From Zygnema cylindricum (taxonomy: Eukaryota; Streptophyta; Zygnematophyceae; Zygnematales; Zygnemataceae): a DNA stretch of 64,000 nucleotides. Both the position numbers and the translations under genes were made by a program. How positions within the stretch are numbered: position 1 is the first letter of the stretch; each line of letters starts with the position of its first letter. The notes below the pieces were generated by a model. It had not been told where the DNA came from and searched no databases. It saw nothing but the letters and a program-made list of their open reading frames with translations. The DNA lies in the NCBI GenBank assembly GCA_037447655.1, contig JBBHKE010001205.1, forward strand, positions 24,350-88,349. The letters run 5' to 3'. Shown here piece after piece: positions 45,718-57,668 of this stretch.

Positions 45718-46618
45718 TGTTTTTTTTGAAAAGCTTTAAGTCTCAGCAAATTAGTAGGACGGCGGAAAAATAGATCTATATTGACACGCGTCATCACTTG
45801 AATCACAGTACAGGTTTTTGGCACCAACAACGCAGCTGCGACGCAGATGGAACAAGCGCAGCTGCGGTTATTTTTGATATGATCTGTACGGACGACCGCA
45901 GCCTGCGACGCAACGGGTCAAACGCAACTGCGGATATTTTGGTACATAACAACGCAGTTGCTACGCAACAAGACAAACGCAGCTGCGATGAACTTTTGTA
46001 TGTGATAACGCAGCTGCTACAAGCTGCGGATATTTTTGAATACAAACAGGAATTGAACTGCGCTACTGCGGTTGATTCGAATCAAGTCAACGGACGAGAT
46101 TCTCTAAGCCCGGCGACAAGTATTTGATTAAATAACCTGTATAGGATTCTTAGTCATATTGAGTGTGCAATGATAGATTAGTTTTAGCGTGATCAGGTGC
46201 ACTTAGACCTTAGTGACAGTTTAGTTCTTTTGGACGTATCTTGTAGGAACACTTGTATCAGCGGCACAGCACTATGTTGAAGTACAACTAAGTGAAGAGT
46301 ATAAGACTTAGGACGTAGAACATTTTATGTATCCAGACTTCCAGACTGTGTAATCTGCTAACTGTTTTTTGGAAACTTCTGAGTTGCATATCTTGGTGTA
46401 TGTTGGATCAATTGAGCTGAAACTTTGGGAGTTGTCAGCCCTTGTGAAATTCTATACTGTGGTATAGTGTGAAGCAATTTGGTTCATTGTATCAGATATG
46501 GTGAGCTGTAGAAAACAGCTGTTTAATAGGATTCTTGATAAGCTTCTGTGAGTGAGATTATGTCTACTTCCACTACTACTGCTGCTCCTCCACCTGCAGC
46601 GGTGGTTGTAGAACAACA
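45718..46618 (+). repeat. Right LTR of element 1
   Basis: TGTTTTTTTTGAAAAGC...GAACAACA, collinear with the left LTR apart from scattered substitutions and a one-base deletion in CTACGAAGCTGCGG. Confidence 0.93.
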
Positions 46619-46623
46619 CCCTT

Positions 46624-49118
46624 GAGGCAACCGAGTAGGCAAAGTGAGAGCTTGCTTGTAGGCGGCTGCTAGATCTTGTTCCTCCCGGAAATTCTGAGGT
46701 TGAGATCGTCGGATGCCGCGCATTCCGCTGATTGCGCTGGTTCCTATCCGTGTGTATTGATTCCTGTTGGTCCGGGTGGAACTGAACATGTTGAGGAATT
46801 CGAAGAGAGTCTAACTCCGAAGTCACCACCGGAGAAAGTTGCACCTGCGAGACAATTTCTTGCATGCAATCTAAAATGACATACTTCGTACTTTTTGCTG
46901 CTTTTGCTGCTCTGTCATTTTAAATAAATCTATCGAGTCTAGTTCATCTTTGACAATGATATTCCTTGCTACAACTTTTTTCTGTTTCTCAAATACAAAG
47001 ACAGTGTAACCTTTAGAGTGATCATCATATCCTAACAAAATACTTGGTAATCCCTTCGGTTCCATTTTCCATCTGTCCGAAGACGTATCTAAGGTAAAGC
47101 ATTGACTACCAAAGACTTTGAAATGGTTAACATCTGGTTCGCTACCTATCCAGATCTCATAAAGAGTAGAGTCTACCAATCTTGATCCTGTCTCATTCTT
47201 AATATAAACTGCACAATTTAGTGCCTCAGCCCAGAATTTCGGATCCACATTTTTATTTGCGAGCATTGACGTAGAGCTCTCCGTGAGAGTTCTATTTAAT
47301 CTCTCCGACACCCCATTTTTTTCCGGTGAATATGGAACAGTCAACAGATGATTTATACCTTCCTCAAGTAAAAAGGTTTGAAACTCTTTTGATGTATATT
47401 CACCACCATTGTCCGATCTGAGCTGCAAAATAGGTAAATTATGAAGTTTTTCAACCCATGCTTTATACTGTTTAAAGTGGCCAAACACTTCACTCTTTTC
47501 CTTCATGAAGTAAACTTTTGTAAATCTGGAGAAATCATCTGTGAAGGTGACCATATATTTCTTCCCCCCGGCAGATGAAACCTTCGCAGGACTAAAAACA
47601 CCCGAGTGAATTTGTTGTAAAAGTTTTATAAAGCGATGCTCATACTCTTTAGGAAATGGCAGTCTGTGGATTTTGCCCAAAGCGCAACCATCACATGTTT
47701 TGATCGGCTGATCTGTGAGTGATACACCCTCTATTTTCCCAGCAAGTACCATTTTTCTTAAACTATCATAGTTTACATGGCCTTATCTTTTATGCCACAA
47801 CTCATCTGAATGCAAAACACCGGAGTACAGAACATCATTCTCCTTAGTATTAGCCATATCCATTCGGTACATCTTGCTATTATCTCTAGTACCTGTAACT
47901 GCGACTTTGCCATTTTTGCTAACAATCTGCCTTCCATTTTTCAGATGAACCTCAAAGCCTTTACTCTCTACCAAGGACGTAGAAAACATATTTTTCTTAA
48001 AGTCAGGCACAAATAAGACACTTTGAAGAGTTCTTTCAGTTGCTTTGCCTACCACATCCACTAGCAAAGACACATCACCCACAACACAAGTCAGAACACT
48101 CATTCCACAAACATAATAAATATTTTCTCCGGCGTTGTTCTCAAATTTTTGAAGATGGCTTTGTTCCAGCACATGTGGGCTGACGCTTGAGTATCCATTA
48201 TCCATCCAGGGTCCTTCCCGCCCTCCATCGTTGTCGCCATAGCAAAGAGATCCGTGTCATCTTCCTTAGAAGGTGTCAAAGTCTCGCCTTGGAGTGATGA
48301 AGAGGCTGAAAACAGTGCATTTCCACGAGGTGGAGACCCCGTGAAGTTTTTGTAAAACTAACTTTGTTGCCATCTGGCTTGTATAAACCTGTATCGTTAG
48401 CTTTTTAAGCTTAGGACAAAATTTGTATCCATGACCCCTCTCACTATAATAAAAACATGCATTGTTGAATTGTCTATTTCCACCCTGATTAAACTGATTT
48501 TTTTGCTGATTAAACTGTCGTTTCCTCTTACAGTCTGAATTAAAAGCCTCTTCCTGCTTAACATTTAGAATATTAGATGTAGTTTCCTCCTCTAGTAAAA
48601 TATTGATAGCTAACTGTAAAGTTTAGCTAGCTTTATCTTTCTGTTTGAGCATATTAGATGCTCCTTTCATTCCACGAACGAGACCCTGCATGAGCAATGC
48701 TGCCTGTTAAAACTGAGAAAATTCCCCAGCTGCGCAAGCATGTGCATCTATAAGGATGCAAAATTTGTAAGAATATTCAGCCATTGTACCGCCAGTGTAT
48801 TTATAGTCCCAAATTTTTCCAGCCAAATGGAGCTCTTCTTGGACATTAGCTTTTTCATAATGAATTTTAAGAGATTTTCAGATATCAATTGCTTTTTTCA
48901 TTTTTATCTGAGACATAGCTAAGTCCTCAGATATATAGAATTTTAGAATAGAGCGAGCTTGCGTATTTTTCTTAGACCATGACGGATCAGATTCATCTAG
49001 CGAACCATCGAATATGTCCAAAAGATTGACATTCTCAAAATGTGTCTCAACCATATCCGCCCAGTAAAGATACTTTTCCCCAGAAAAGATAGGAATTCTC
49101 GATGACAGGCCCATAACC
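46624..49118 (-). pseudogene. Element 2 gag, protease and integrase part
   Basis: Minus strand: gag starts in the LTR (frame to 49177, VVVEQKVMGLSSRIP) and ends at a TGA where element 1 has TGG (KAIDI stop, near 48878). Pol pieces follow: pre-integrase 47783-48205 and integrase core 46871-47752 (CDGCALGK, FTDDFSRFTKVYF, SDNGGEYTSKEF, PEKNGVSERLN). The sequence then reaches the interdomain ASSHFAYSVAS segment, where element 1 is inserted. Confidence 0.88.
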
Positions 49119-49678
49119 TTTTGTTCTACAACCACCGGTGCAGGTGGAGGAGCACCAGTAGTAGTAGAAGTAGACATGATACGCTCTCAAAAGCTATCAA
49201 GAATCCTATTAAACAGTTGTTTTTATAGTGCTCACCAAATCTTATAGAAGCATCCAAACCTCACAAAACTCTATCAGAATATAAAGTAGCATAAAAACTG
49301 ACAACTCCTAAAGTTTCAGCACAATTGACTTGACAACACTCAAGATATACTACTCAAAAGTTTCCCAAAAACTATTTGCAGTTTACTACTTGGAAGCATG
49401 GATACATCAAATGCTCTAAGTCTTAAGTCTTATACTCTTGGTGTTCTACCGCCGATACAAGTGTAACTAAGAGGTACGTCCAAAATCAACCCACCTACTG
49501 AGATCTATGTGTTCCAAATCTTGCCAACTCAATCTATCATCGTACATTCAATATTACTGAGAATCTATATTAAGTGATTGTACAAATACTTGTCGGCTAA
49601 GTCACTTGTGATACTATTATGAATCTCGTCCGTTGACTTGATTCATATCAATCTCAGCTGCGTTGTCCCGTACTGAAT

Positions 49679-50859
49679 TGAAACTCTGAAACCTCCATTG
49701 ACCCTCAGAGTAAGCAGATCCAAAGAAGCTAATGTAGATAGTGTCGACTCCTAACTTGGTATAAACCCAAATGACCGACCCCTTGACAATCAAAACCCAA
49801 ATATAGATTCACCCCTGTGAAATAAGACTTTCTGTGTGGTCAGTTCCACTACAGAATGCAAAGTTAAAATATGAGATTTAGTCACATTCATCCACTTTGA
49901 CTTTCCCTTTGAAATTCAGCCACCCTAGCACACAAAAACTCTGATCGACTACACCCTTGTGTAGCGTGGACTCTTCTGGGTCCGCAGCAAAAAGAATCAC
50001 TGAAAATTGTCAAGTAAATTGATAGTTATGGCTGCCCAAAGTTAGCCATTTATACAAGATGCTCTCTAGGAGAGGCGACTACCTACTCAAAATATTCGAA
50101 GTCCTATTCTCACTCCAAGACCCTATCTATTGACGTACGACACCAATCACTTCACTGTACCGTACAGATAAGTACAGGTGCCGGTGTACTTTCTGTACGA
50201 CAATCGTACGATATGGCTGGAATGTCAACACATGTCATATATCTATTTGTTCCCGTAATCTCCGGTGTCGCCGCAATCCAAAGTTGACGTGCCATGTGTC
50301 ATCCTATGTGGCGATGATCGCAAACCGCCAAAAGTACATATCCCGCGATCGCGACGCCTATCGTGGCCGTCCGATCAAATCCGGCTATATTTCTAGCCAT
50401 TGAAAATTGACGCGTGGTATTTGTTTCCCGGTCGACCAAATGCGCAGTATCCGTTTCAATAAGTAAATCTGTACTTCGTACTATCCATAACTGTATCTAT
50501 GCAATACGTATATATTTCTAGTTAAATGAACTAGTCTACGTGTAACTATATAAATAATTATCAAACCCCATACGTCGTAATACGAACTCTAGTCTAAATG
50601 GATAAAGTCACCGGCTAACGGCGAATTGACGAACGGTAGGTACCAAGATCAATTCCTGGGTCCGTAAAATACCTTTTGGTAAGTCTTACTAATTTACCCC
50701 CTGTCTTCTCTAGAGAGCTTAGGCAGTCATGGCTCTAGCTTCCTATCCAGCCTTCAGTGACTACAACAAGTGTGGGGGCTTGGAGAGGGGAGTTAGAGGC
50801 AGACTGCCTCTGCCTTTTTCTATCCTATTACAGACCTAGAAAATACACAAGTATCAACA
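49679..50859 (-). mobile_element. Solo LTR of A family (1181 bp) in element 2's 5' LTR
   Basis: TGAAACTCTG...TATCAACA on the plus strand, flanked by TGAAT at 49674-49678 and 50860-50864. Contains the T-arm module with one stem change near 50650 (CCAAGATCAATTCCTGG) and a tRNA-like left half. Confidence 0.92.
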
Positions 50860-51174
50860 TGAATCACATTCATATCACCCGCGGCTGCGGTGTCCCGTAC
50901 CGAATTATATCCAAGATAACACCAGTTGCGTTGTTTGTACGGATTATATCTAAAGTAACCGCAGCTGCGTTTGCCATGTCTGTGTCGCAGCTTCGCTGCT
51001 GCTCAAATTTGTCTGCATAGCAGCTGCGGTGCTGCGCGACTTTGTCTGCATAGCAGCTGCGTTATCTTGTACTGCACTCAAGTGATGTCTTTGTGAACTT
51101 ACGTTTCAAATTACTACCTTTCTCTCGTCACACTAATTTACTAAGTCTTAAAGTTTTCCAAAATAAACAAATAT

Positions 51175-51746
51175 CACAAAACCTTAAACATTTATAATGT
51201 CACAAAAAATTAGACAATCGATGTTTTTGTAGACGTCACCCCCCCAATTGTCTTAAGTTTTACCCACGTCTACAACAAGCATATTTCAAAGTTCGGATTT
51301 AAGGTAGCCTTCCATTACGGACAAAGGGTACGGCCCCATATGGCTAAGTTCGGGTTTTTTTCTGTTGTTTTCCTTTCAAACTTAGTGCCGTACTGCCTAA
51401 GTTGAAAATGTACGAAGAAATAGCAAATTTGTAGAGTAGAATTTGCATCATTCTCGAACTTAAAATGTACAAAAATTTGTCGTCTTATGTTTTTCCGACC
51501 CAATGTCACATCATCTTCAAAATTATCATAAACCATATCGGCAATGTATTTTAAGGAGAGTAAAATTGTTTACACAAAAAAGCAAACATATTCCCAGGTG
51601 TGAAAAGTTTTCAAAAGGACTAGAAAAAGTACAGAGCTGTTTGTTTTTGTCCGCATGCACTTTGTTAGCTTTTTATTTTTGACCGCATGCACTTTGTTAG
51701 CTTTTTATTTTTGTCTGCATGCACCTTGTATAGTCTTTTTTTTGTA
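51175..51746. repeat. Short flank between two copia stacks, with 32-bp repeat
   Basis: No gene. A 32-bp unit (TTTGTTAGCTTTTTATTTTT then a GCATGCAC end) occurs at 51661 and 51693, with a partial copy before it. Confidence 0.7.
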
Positions 51747-51751
51747 GGGGT

Positions 51752-52923
51752 AGAAACTCTGTGTGCTCCATTGCCCACAAAAATCGCAGATCGAAAAGAA
51801 GCTTATCTAGATAGTGCCGACTCCAAGTTGATATAAACCCAAATGACTGACCCATTAACAATCACAAACCAATTATAGCTTCACCTATGTGAAATAAGAC
51901 TTTCTGTGTGCTCAGTTCCACTACAGATTGGTAAGTTAGAAAATGAGTTTTGGACACATTTACCCACTTTGACTTTCCCTTAGAAATGCACCCACCCTGG
52001 CAGTCAAAAAAACTGACCAACTACACCCTTGTGTAGCCTGGACTCCCTTGAGTCTGTAGCAAAAAGAATCACTGAAAATGGTGAAGTAAATTGATCGTTA
52101 TAGCTGGCCATAGTTTGCCATTTATACAAGGTGCTATCTGGAGAGGCAACTACTTACCCAAAATTTTCTAAGTCCTGTTCCCCCTCTAAAACTCTATCTA
52201 CTGAAGTACGGCACCAATCAAATTACTGTGTCGTACAGAAAAGTACATGTGTCGGTGTACTTTCTGTACGACCATTGTACAACATGGCCAAAATGTCGAC
52301 ACGTGTTAAACTACGATTTGTTCCCGTAATCTTCGGAGTTCCCGTAATCAAATGTTATCACGCCACGTGTCATCTGACGTGGCAAAGATTGTAAAACGCC
52401 AAAAGTACCTCTTCTGTGATCGCGGCGCCTATCGTGGCCGTCCGATCAAAACCGGCTATAATCCTAGCCGTTGAAATTAGACGCGCGATATTTGTTTCGC
52501 TATGGAAACAAATGCGCGGTATCCGTTGCGTCCCCATACCGTACTCCGTACTAAATCAAGTTGTATCTATGCACTAAGTATCTATTCTCCGTTAAACGAA
52601 TTAATCTACGTGTAACAATTTATATATTTATCAAACCCCATATATCATAATATTAGTCTTAGACTTAACGGTTAGAGCTAACTGCTACGGTATCTTGAAG
52701 GACGGTAGGTTCCAGGATCAATTCCTGGGTCCGTCAAGTACCTTTTGGTAAATCTACCGAATTCACCCCCTGTCTTCTCTAGGGAGCTTAGGCAGCCATG
52801 GCTCTAGCTCCCTATCAAGCCTTCGGTGACTACAACAAGTGTGGGGGCTTGGAGAAGGGAGTTAGAGACAGACTGCCGTTGCTCTTTTTCTATAAAGACC
52901 TAGAAAATACTCAAATATCAACA
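51752..52923 (-). repeat. 3' LTR of the outer A-family element
   Basis: First base changed (AGAAACTCTG instead of TGAAACTCTG), ending TATCAACA, then CTCCCCTTATTTTCTAG, the reverse of the polypurine tract. Has the perfect T-arm CCAGGATCAATTCCTGG near 52712-52728. Confidence 0.88.
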
Positions 52924-54032
52924 CTCCCCTTATTTTCTAGTCTACTTCCTTTCAACTCTTACAAACAAATAAACAAACACTCCTTCCCCTATTTCATTTT
53001 TCTTTTTCCTTTTATAAAACTTAAGAAAAATACTCTCGTATTTAAAACAATGCATTACATGAACTGAAATAATAATTGCATCACACATTTCATTTAGCAC
53101 CCCACTTATCATAAATCCGATCAAAGATTTTTTCCACCTCCTCCCCTTTTCATCCAACCAGAATCTACTTTCCCTTTTGCATTTCTAACCGTCAGCCCCA
53201 TCCCCAACCTGCAACACATACCCGGATGATAACCCTTTTACAGGCACATCTTCACAAGCGACACCACACCAAGTAGTGATGTCAAATCCATCCACCCCCA
53301 AATATTCCCAAAAAACACTAGTCCCCACTAAGTTCCTCATAAGATCTACATCTTCCGTACTCATATTTTTATCCATGATAATTACCCTATTTTCTGAATT
53401 TCCCTCTCTCTCTCCCATGGAATTCTTTCCACTATCACTTTCTAATTTAATTCCCAATAAATATTTCTTCTCCCCTAAACGTTTAATCAAATATTTCTCT
53501 TCTCACCTATCCTTTAAAACCTTATCGAGTTTCACTTCTCCCCTTTCCTCGGAATTCGTTGAAGTCTCCCTTTCCGACTAGTTTTTTGTTTCCCTATTAT
53601 CTATAAAATTATCCTTATTAATTTTATCTTTCACGTTTTCACTTATGGATCCTAGATCTGACTTTCTCATTTCTAAGTCATACACTCTACACTCCTCGAC
53701 ATCCTCAAGTACCTCCTCTCTCTTTACTTCCTTTATACCTCCAAAAACACACTGTTGCTTTCGTGGAATTTGTGTGTGCTTTTCTCTCTTCCCCATACTA
53801 CTAATCTGGAGAAGCTCTAAAATATCTTCATCCTCTTTCTCCTCTTCCCCTTCTTCCTCCTCATCCACATTCCAACTTCTAAGTTTTTCCAAACAATGGC
53901 ATTACTCCATATTATGACCCGGTTCCCTACAAAAGAAGCAAACCATCTTTTTCAAAGCTCCCCTTTCTTTTCCTCTCCCTCTCTTTCCACCAAAGTTCCC
54001 ATAAGGTTTACCTTTGACTTTCTTCCTCTCAT
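52924..54032 (-). pseudogene. Outer A-family element: gag tail and RNase H remnant
   Basis: Minus strand. Zinc-knuckle-like CFFCREPGHNME near 53900-53940, then an acidic stretch (53578-53892, DEEEEGEEEKEDED) of unknown role, then at 53185-53490 KYLLGIKLESD and a degenerate TTWCGVACEDVPVKGLSSGY that recall the RT tail and the RNase H start. Confidence 0.65.
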
Positions 54033-55091
54033 TATAGAAATTAATGGTCCTTTAAAATTATTTTCTATGTCTAAATAGAAAGAAGCCGAGGCAGTCTACC
54101 TCTAACTTCTCTTTCCAACTCTCAAACTTGTCGCAGTCACTGAGAAATTAGAGAGGAAGCTAAAGCCATGGCTACCTAAGCTATCCAGAGGTTTACGGGA
54201 TATAAATATTATTTTATTTACCATTAGGGGTTTATTTACTAAAAGAATATGTGATGCCTCCAGGATTTGATCCTGGTACCTGCCGGACGGTAAGCTGCCG
54301 GTAGCCGGTAGCCTTATTCGTTAAGTCTAGACCTAGTGTTAGGTACTATAGGGTTTGCTATTTAGTTAAACATTAACACGTAGGATTATTCATTTAACTG
54401 AAACTGTTTATGGGATACCTAGATCCATTAATGTAAAAGTACGGATTAAAGTACGGATAAGAAACGAATACCGCGCAGTTATTTCTTTAGCGAAACGAAT
54501 ACCACGTATGTATTTATTACGGCTACGATTAAATGTGAATTTAATCGGACGGTGGGAATTAAACGCCAAGATCGCGGAAAAGGATTTCGGCGGTTTTTGG
54601 TCATCGCCACATCGGATGACACGTGGCGGAATGACATTGGATCGCGCCATCTCCGAGGATTAAAGTAGCGAATCCGAATATACCACGTGTCGACATTTAG
54701 GCCATGTTGTACAGTGTTCGTACAAAAAGTACATCGGTAGCTGTACTTTTGTGTACAGAAGTGTAATCTGATTGCCTCCGTACATCAGTAAATAGAGTGA
54801 GTGAGAGAGATCGGATTTAGAAAAATTAGGAGATAGGACCCTCTCTTCCATAGAGCTTTTGTACAAAAGGTCAACTTTGACCCTCCATAACTTACTGCTC
54901 AGGGGAGCAAATTCAAAGATTCTTTTTGCTATCGACTCAGGGGAGTCTTACCTTTATAGGGTGAAGTTCGTCAGAATTTTTGTCTGCCAGGGTGGCAGTT
55001 CTTCTTGCTGAAACACAAAGGGGTCAGTGTTATCCTCGATGCTTCTTAGAAGCTTTCCACTCTGAGGACTTATAGAGGTCTCAGAGTTTCA
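54033..55091 (+). repeat. Left LTR of A' element
   Basis: TATAGAAATTAATGG (TG end mutated to TA)...CAGAGTTTCA. T-arm module CCAGGATTTGATCCTGG near 54258-54274, perfect 5-bp stem with 7-nt loop. Confidence 0.9.
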
Positions 55092-55986
55092 AGTTATAGG
55101 CCCACCCTCTAGGGTACTAATCTTTAATGGAACTAGCTTCATATACTGGGAAAGTATGATGATAAGAGCTCTATGCGAAAAAAGGTTTTGGGGGATAGTG
55201 AGTGGACAATTGGGGCGTCCATCAATTCTTGGAATTCCGCTAGGGTTTGAAGGAAGCAGATTCACAAAGAAAGCATGTCCATCTTCAACGGAGGAGATAA
55301 AGGAAGGAGAGGTGGTGGAAAAAGGAGCGGAGAAGGAGACGACCACACCAATAGCAACTGGTTCAGCATTCATGTCACCTATTCCGAGGAACGAGGAGAA
55401 TGATACTCAAACCTGGGATTTCAACAATAAGGCGGCAAAGCACTTCAATCCTACGCCATCTTACTCAAGGACTTGCATGTCCTCATTTGCAGGTAGAAAG
55501 GGCATTTCGATATGTGGATGGCTCTCATAGATATGTACCGAAGTGGTACAATTCAGCAACAACAGTTGGTTGATCAGAAAGTTAAAGAATGTGTATACAA
55601 AGGGGGCAAAATGTTGGATTTTTGCAATGAGCTTGCTACACTTTTCATGGAGCTAGAGAGAGCGGGAAAAGATTTTAGTGAAAAAGAAAAGGTTAATTGT
55701 TTATTGATGAAGTTACGCGATGAGTTCAAGATGGGCTCCCAATGGTTTATGTCATTTTTGTAAGAAACCGGGGCACTATATGGCAGAGTGCACTAAGCTA
55801 ACCGAGCTTCGGTTAAAGGAGGGGCTGACCGGTGGTACCCCGAGAGGAAAGAAAAAGGCCCTTGTGTCACAGGTACATGATGAGAAATCCGAGGACGAGG
55901 ACGATGAGCTCCTTTTGGATGAGGAGTTGGAGGCGAAAAACGGGTCGAAATTCCACGAAGGCAGAAATGTGCTTACGGTGGATTGA
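55092..55986 (+). pseudogene. A' element gag
   Basis: The frame from the PBS reads QVIGPPSRV, then continues to about 55530. It shifts at 55512-55763 (VDQKVKECVYKGGKMLDFCN) and again at 55720-55986, where the zinc knuckle CHFCKKPGHYMAEC and an acidic linker are found. Two frame changes break the protein. Confidence 0.82.
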
Positions 55987-57599
55987 AAGGTGAAGCAGGT
56001 TGGATTATAGATTCATGTGCCTCCATGCACATGTGTAAGGATGGGCACCTGTTCAGTAAGATAAGAAAGATTCCCACCGTAGAGATAGAGTACGGGGATG
56101 GGAGGAAAGTCACCACTACTCTTGTAGGATCGGTATATCTGAAAGTGTTAGTAGAGGACAAGACATCCATAGTAACATTCTCCGATGTATTGTTTATTTC
56201 GGAGCTGAACAAAAACCTCATCTCTACATCTGTATTAGATGATAAGGGTTTTTTACTAGCACTAGGGAAGGAGTCTTTACTGCTAGTTTTGAGGAGGATG
56301 TCTATTTCATTGCTGAGAAAGGTAGCCATGGGATGTTTAGGTTGATTTTAAATAATGAAACAAAGAAACTTTATTATGCTGGTGTTCATGATATTATGAT
56401 GTGGCATAAGAGGCTTGGGCATGTGAATCTAGATAAGTTAAGAGAGATGAAAAAGATGGGAGTGGTGGAAGGGATTCAGTTCACTTACTCCCCCAATCCA
56501 CAAATCCTTTCGAACCTCCACAGTATATAACGTAAATATATACGCACGAAACGTCGCGTGCGCATCAAATTTCACATACGCACGAAACTAAATCTTCAAA
56601 AACAACATCTTGTACACATAGATATTTGGGAACTGGCTAAAGTGCCCTCACCGGGGGGGAAGAGATTTATGATGATTATCACTGATGGTTGATCTCGATA
56701 TTCCCGGGTGTATTTTTTGAAAAAACAAGTCCGAAGCTCATGATTGTTTTATACAATATAAAGCATGGAGCGAAAAACTCCATGAAACTCCAATCAAGAG
56801 AATAAAGAGTGACAATGGTGGAGAGTATACTCTTAACCAGTTTGAGGATTTTCTGAGGGAAGATGGGGTCCAACACCAAAAGACAGTTCCAGATAATCCG
56901 GAACTGAATGGGGTAGCTAATAGGTTAAATAGAGCACTAAGTGATAGTGCCAGAAGTATGTTGTCAGATAAGAAGACAGGAAAAAGGTTTTGGGCAGAAG
57001 CAATGAACTGTGCTAATAACCTCAAAAATAGAGTTCTTACTTCAGCTATAAAAGATCAAACACCTTATGAGAGATGGACAGGCCGGAAACCAAACATATC
57101 TCACTTAAAAGTTTTCGGCTGTCAAGTATTCAGTCTAGATACATATTGTTCTAATTGGAAGCTAGATCCTAAAGGAAAACTGAGATACTTATTAGGATAT
57201 GATGAGGATGTTAAAGGATATAGAGTTTATGATCTAAAATGAGACGATATAATCTTAGTAAAGCATCTAGTAGTTATGGATGAATGAAAGTCTGTGGATC
57301 CCTTCAAATATACAAAGTCAGTAAAAATCAGATTTGAGTCAGAAAATTCCGATGACTTTGAGCTTCCTAACTATCCAGGTTTTAGAGAAGATGACATTCT
57401 TGCAGGTACAAATCAGACCGAAAAGGACTCGGCTGTGGAAACTCCAGTGACAACTCTACCCGAAGCGGAAGACGTGGTGGAAATTGATTCGAAATCAAGG
57501 GATAGGGGAGAAGCCGAGATTGTTCGAAAGAATCCACGAGAACCATCTATTCCGGCCTCAAATTTTGAGGGGGGGAGGAGAAGTAGCAAAAGATTGTAA
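55983..57599 (+). pseudogene. A' element protease and integrase
   Basis: Protease at 55983-56345 has WIIDSCASMHMC, with Cys where the active-site motif normally has Gly. MWHKRLGHVN (56400) starts the integrase, but the following CxxC half is replaced by ~110 bp of unrelated sequence (56500-56610). The core resumes (SDNGGEY near 56810-56830) with stops. GKRFWAEAMNC and ISHLKVFGCQVFSLD lie at 56958-57242, and an Arg/Ser linker at 57294-57599. Confidence 0.8.
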
Positions 57600-57668
57600 G
57601 AAAAACAGGTTAATAACAAGGTAACAAAACTATCTCATCAAGATGAACCTCAGACTTATGGAGAGGCG

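Larger units (their letters stand above)
40482..46618 (+). mobile_element. Nearly complete copia retrotransposon (element 1)
   Basis: Target duplication CCCTT at 40477-40481 and 46619-46623. LTRs 40482-41383 (902 bp) and 45718-46618 (901 bp) differ at roughly 15-20 sites by eye. PBS GGTTATGGGCC begins at 41384, directly after the LTR; polypurine tract AGGGGAG ends at 45717. Gag-pol is one frame apart from two nonsense codons. It is inserted antisense in the pol region of element 2. Confidence 0.95.
35963..51169 (-). mobile_element. Outer minus-strand copia (element 2) with nested insertions
   Basis: AATAT flanks both ends (35958-35962 and 51170-51174). LTRs: 35963-37724 (3') and 49119-51169 (5'), each split by another LTR. 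The coding part runs minus from 49118 to 46624, is interrupted by element 1 (40482-46618, target CCCTT), and resumes from 40476 to about 38920. The primer-binding site at 49108-49118 reads GGTTATGGGCC on the minus strand. All frames are broken. Confidence 0.9.

Noticed and set aside
52700-52745. Possible tRNA gene (T-arm-like hairpin)
   Set aside because: Only a T-arm and a loose left half are present; no matching acceptor stem is found, and the module recurs in LTRs.
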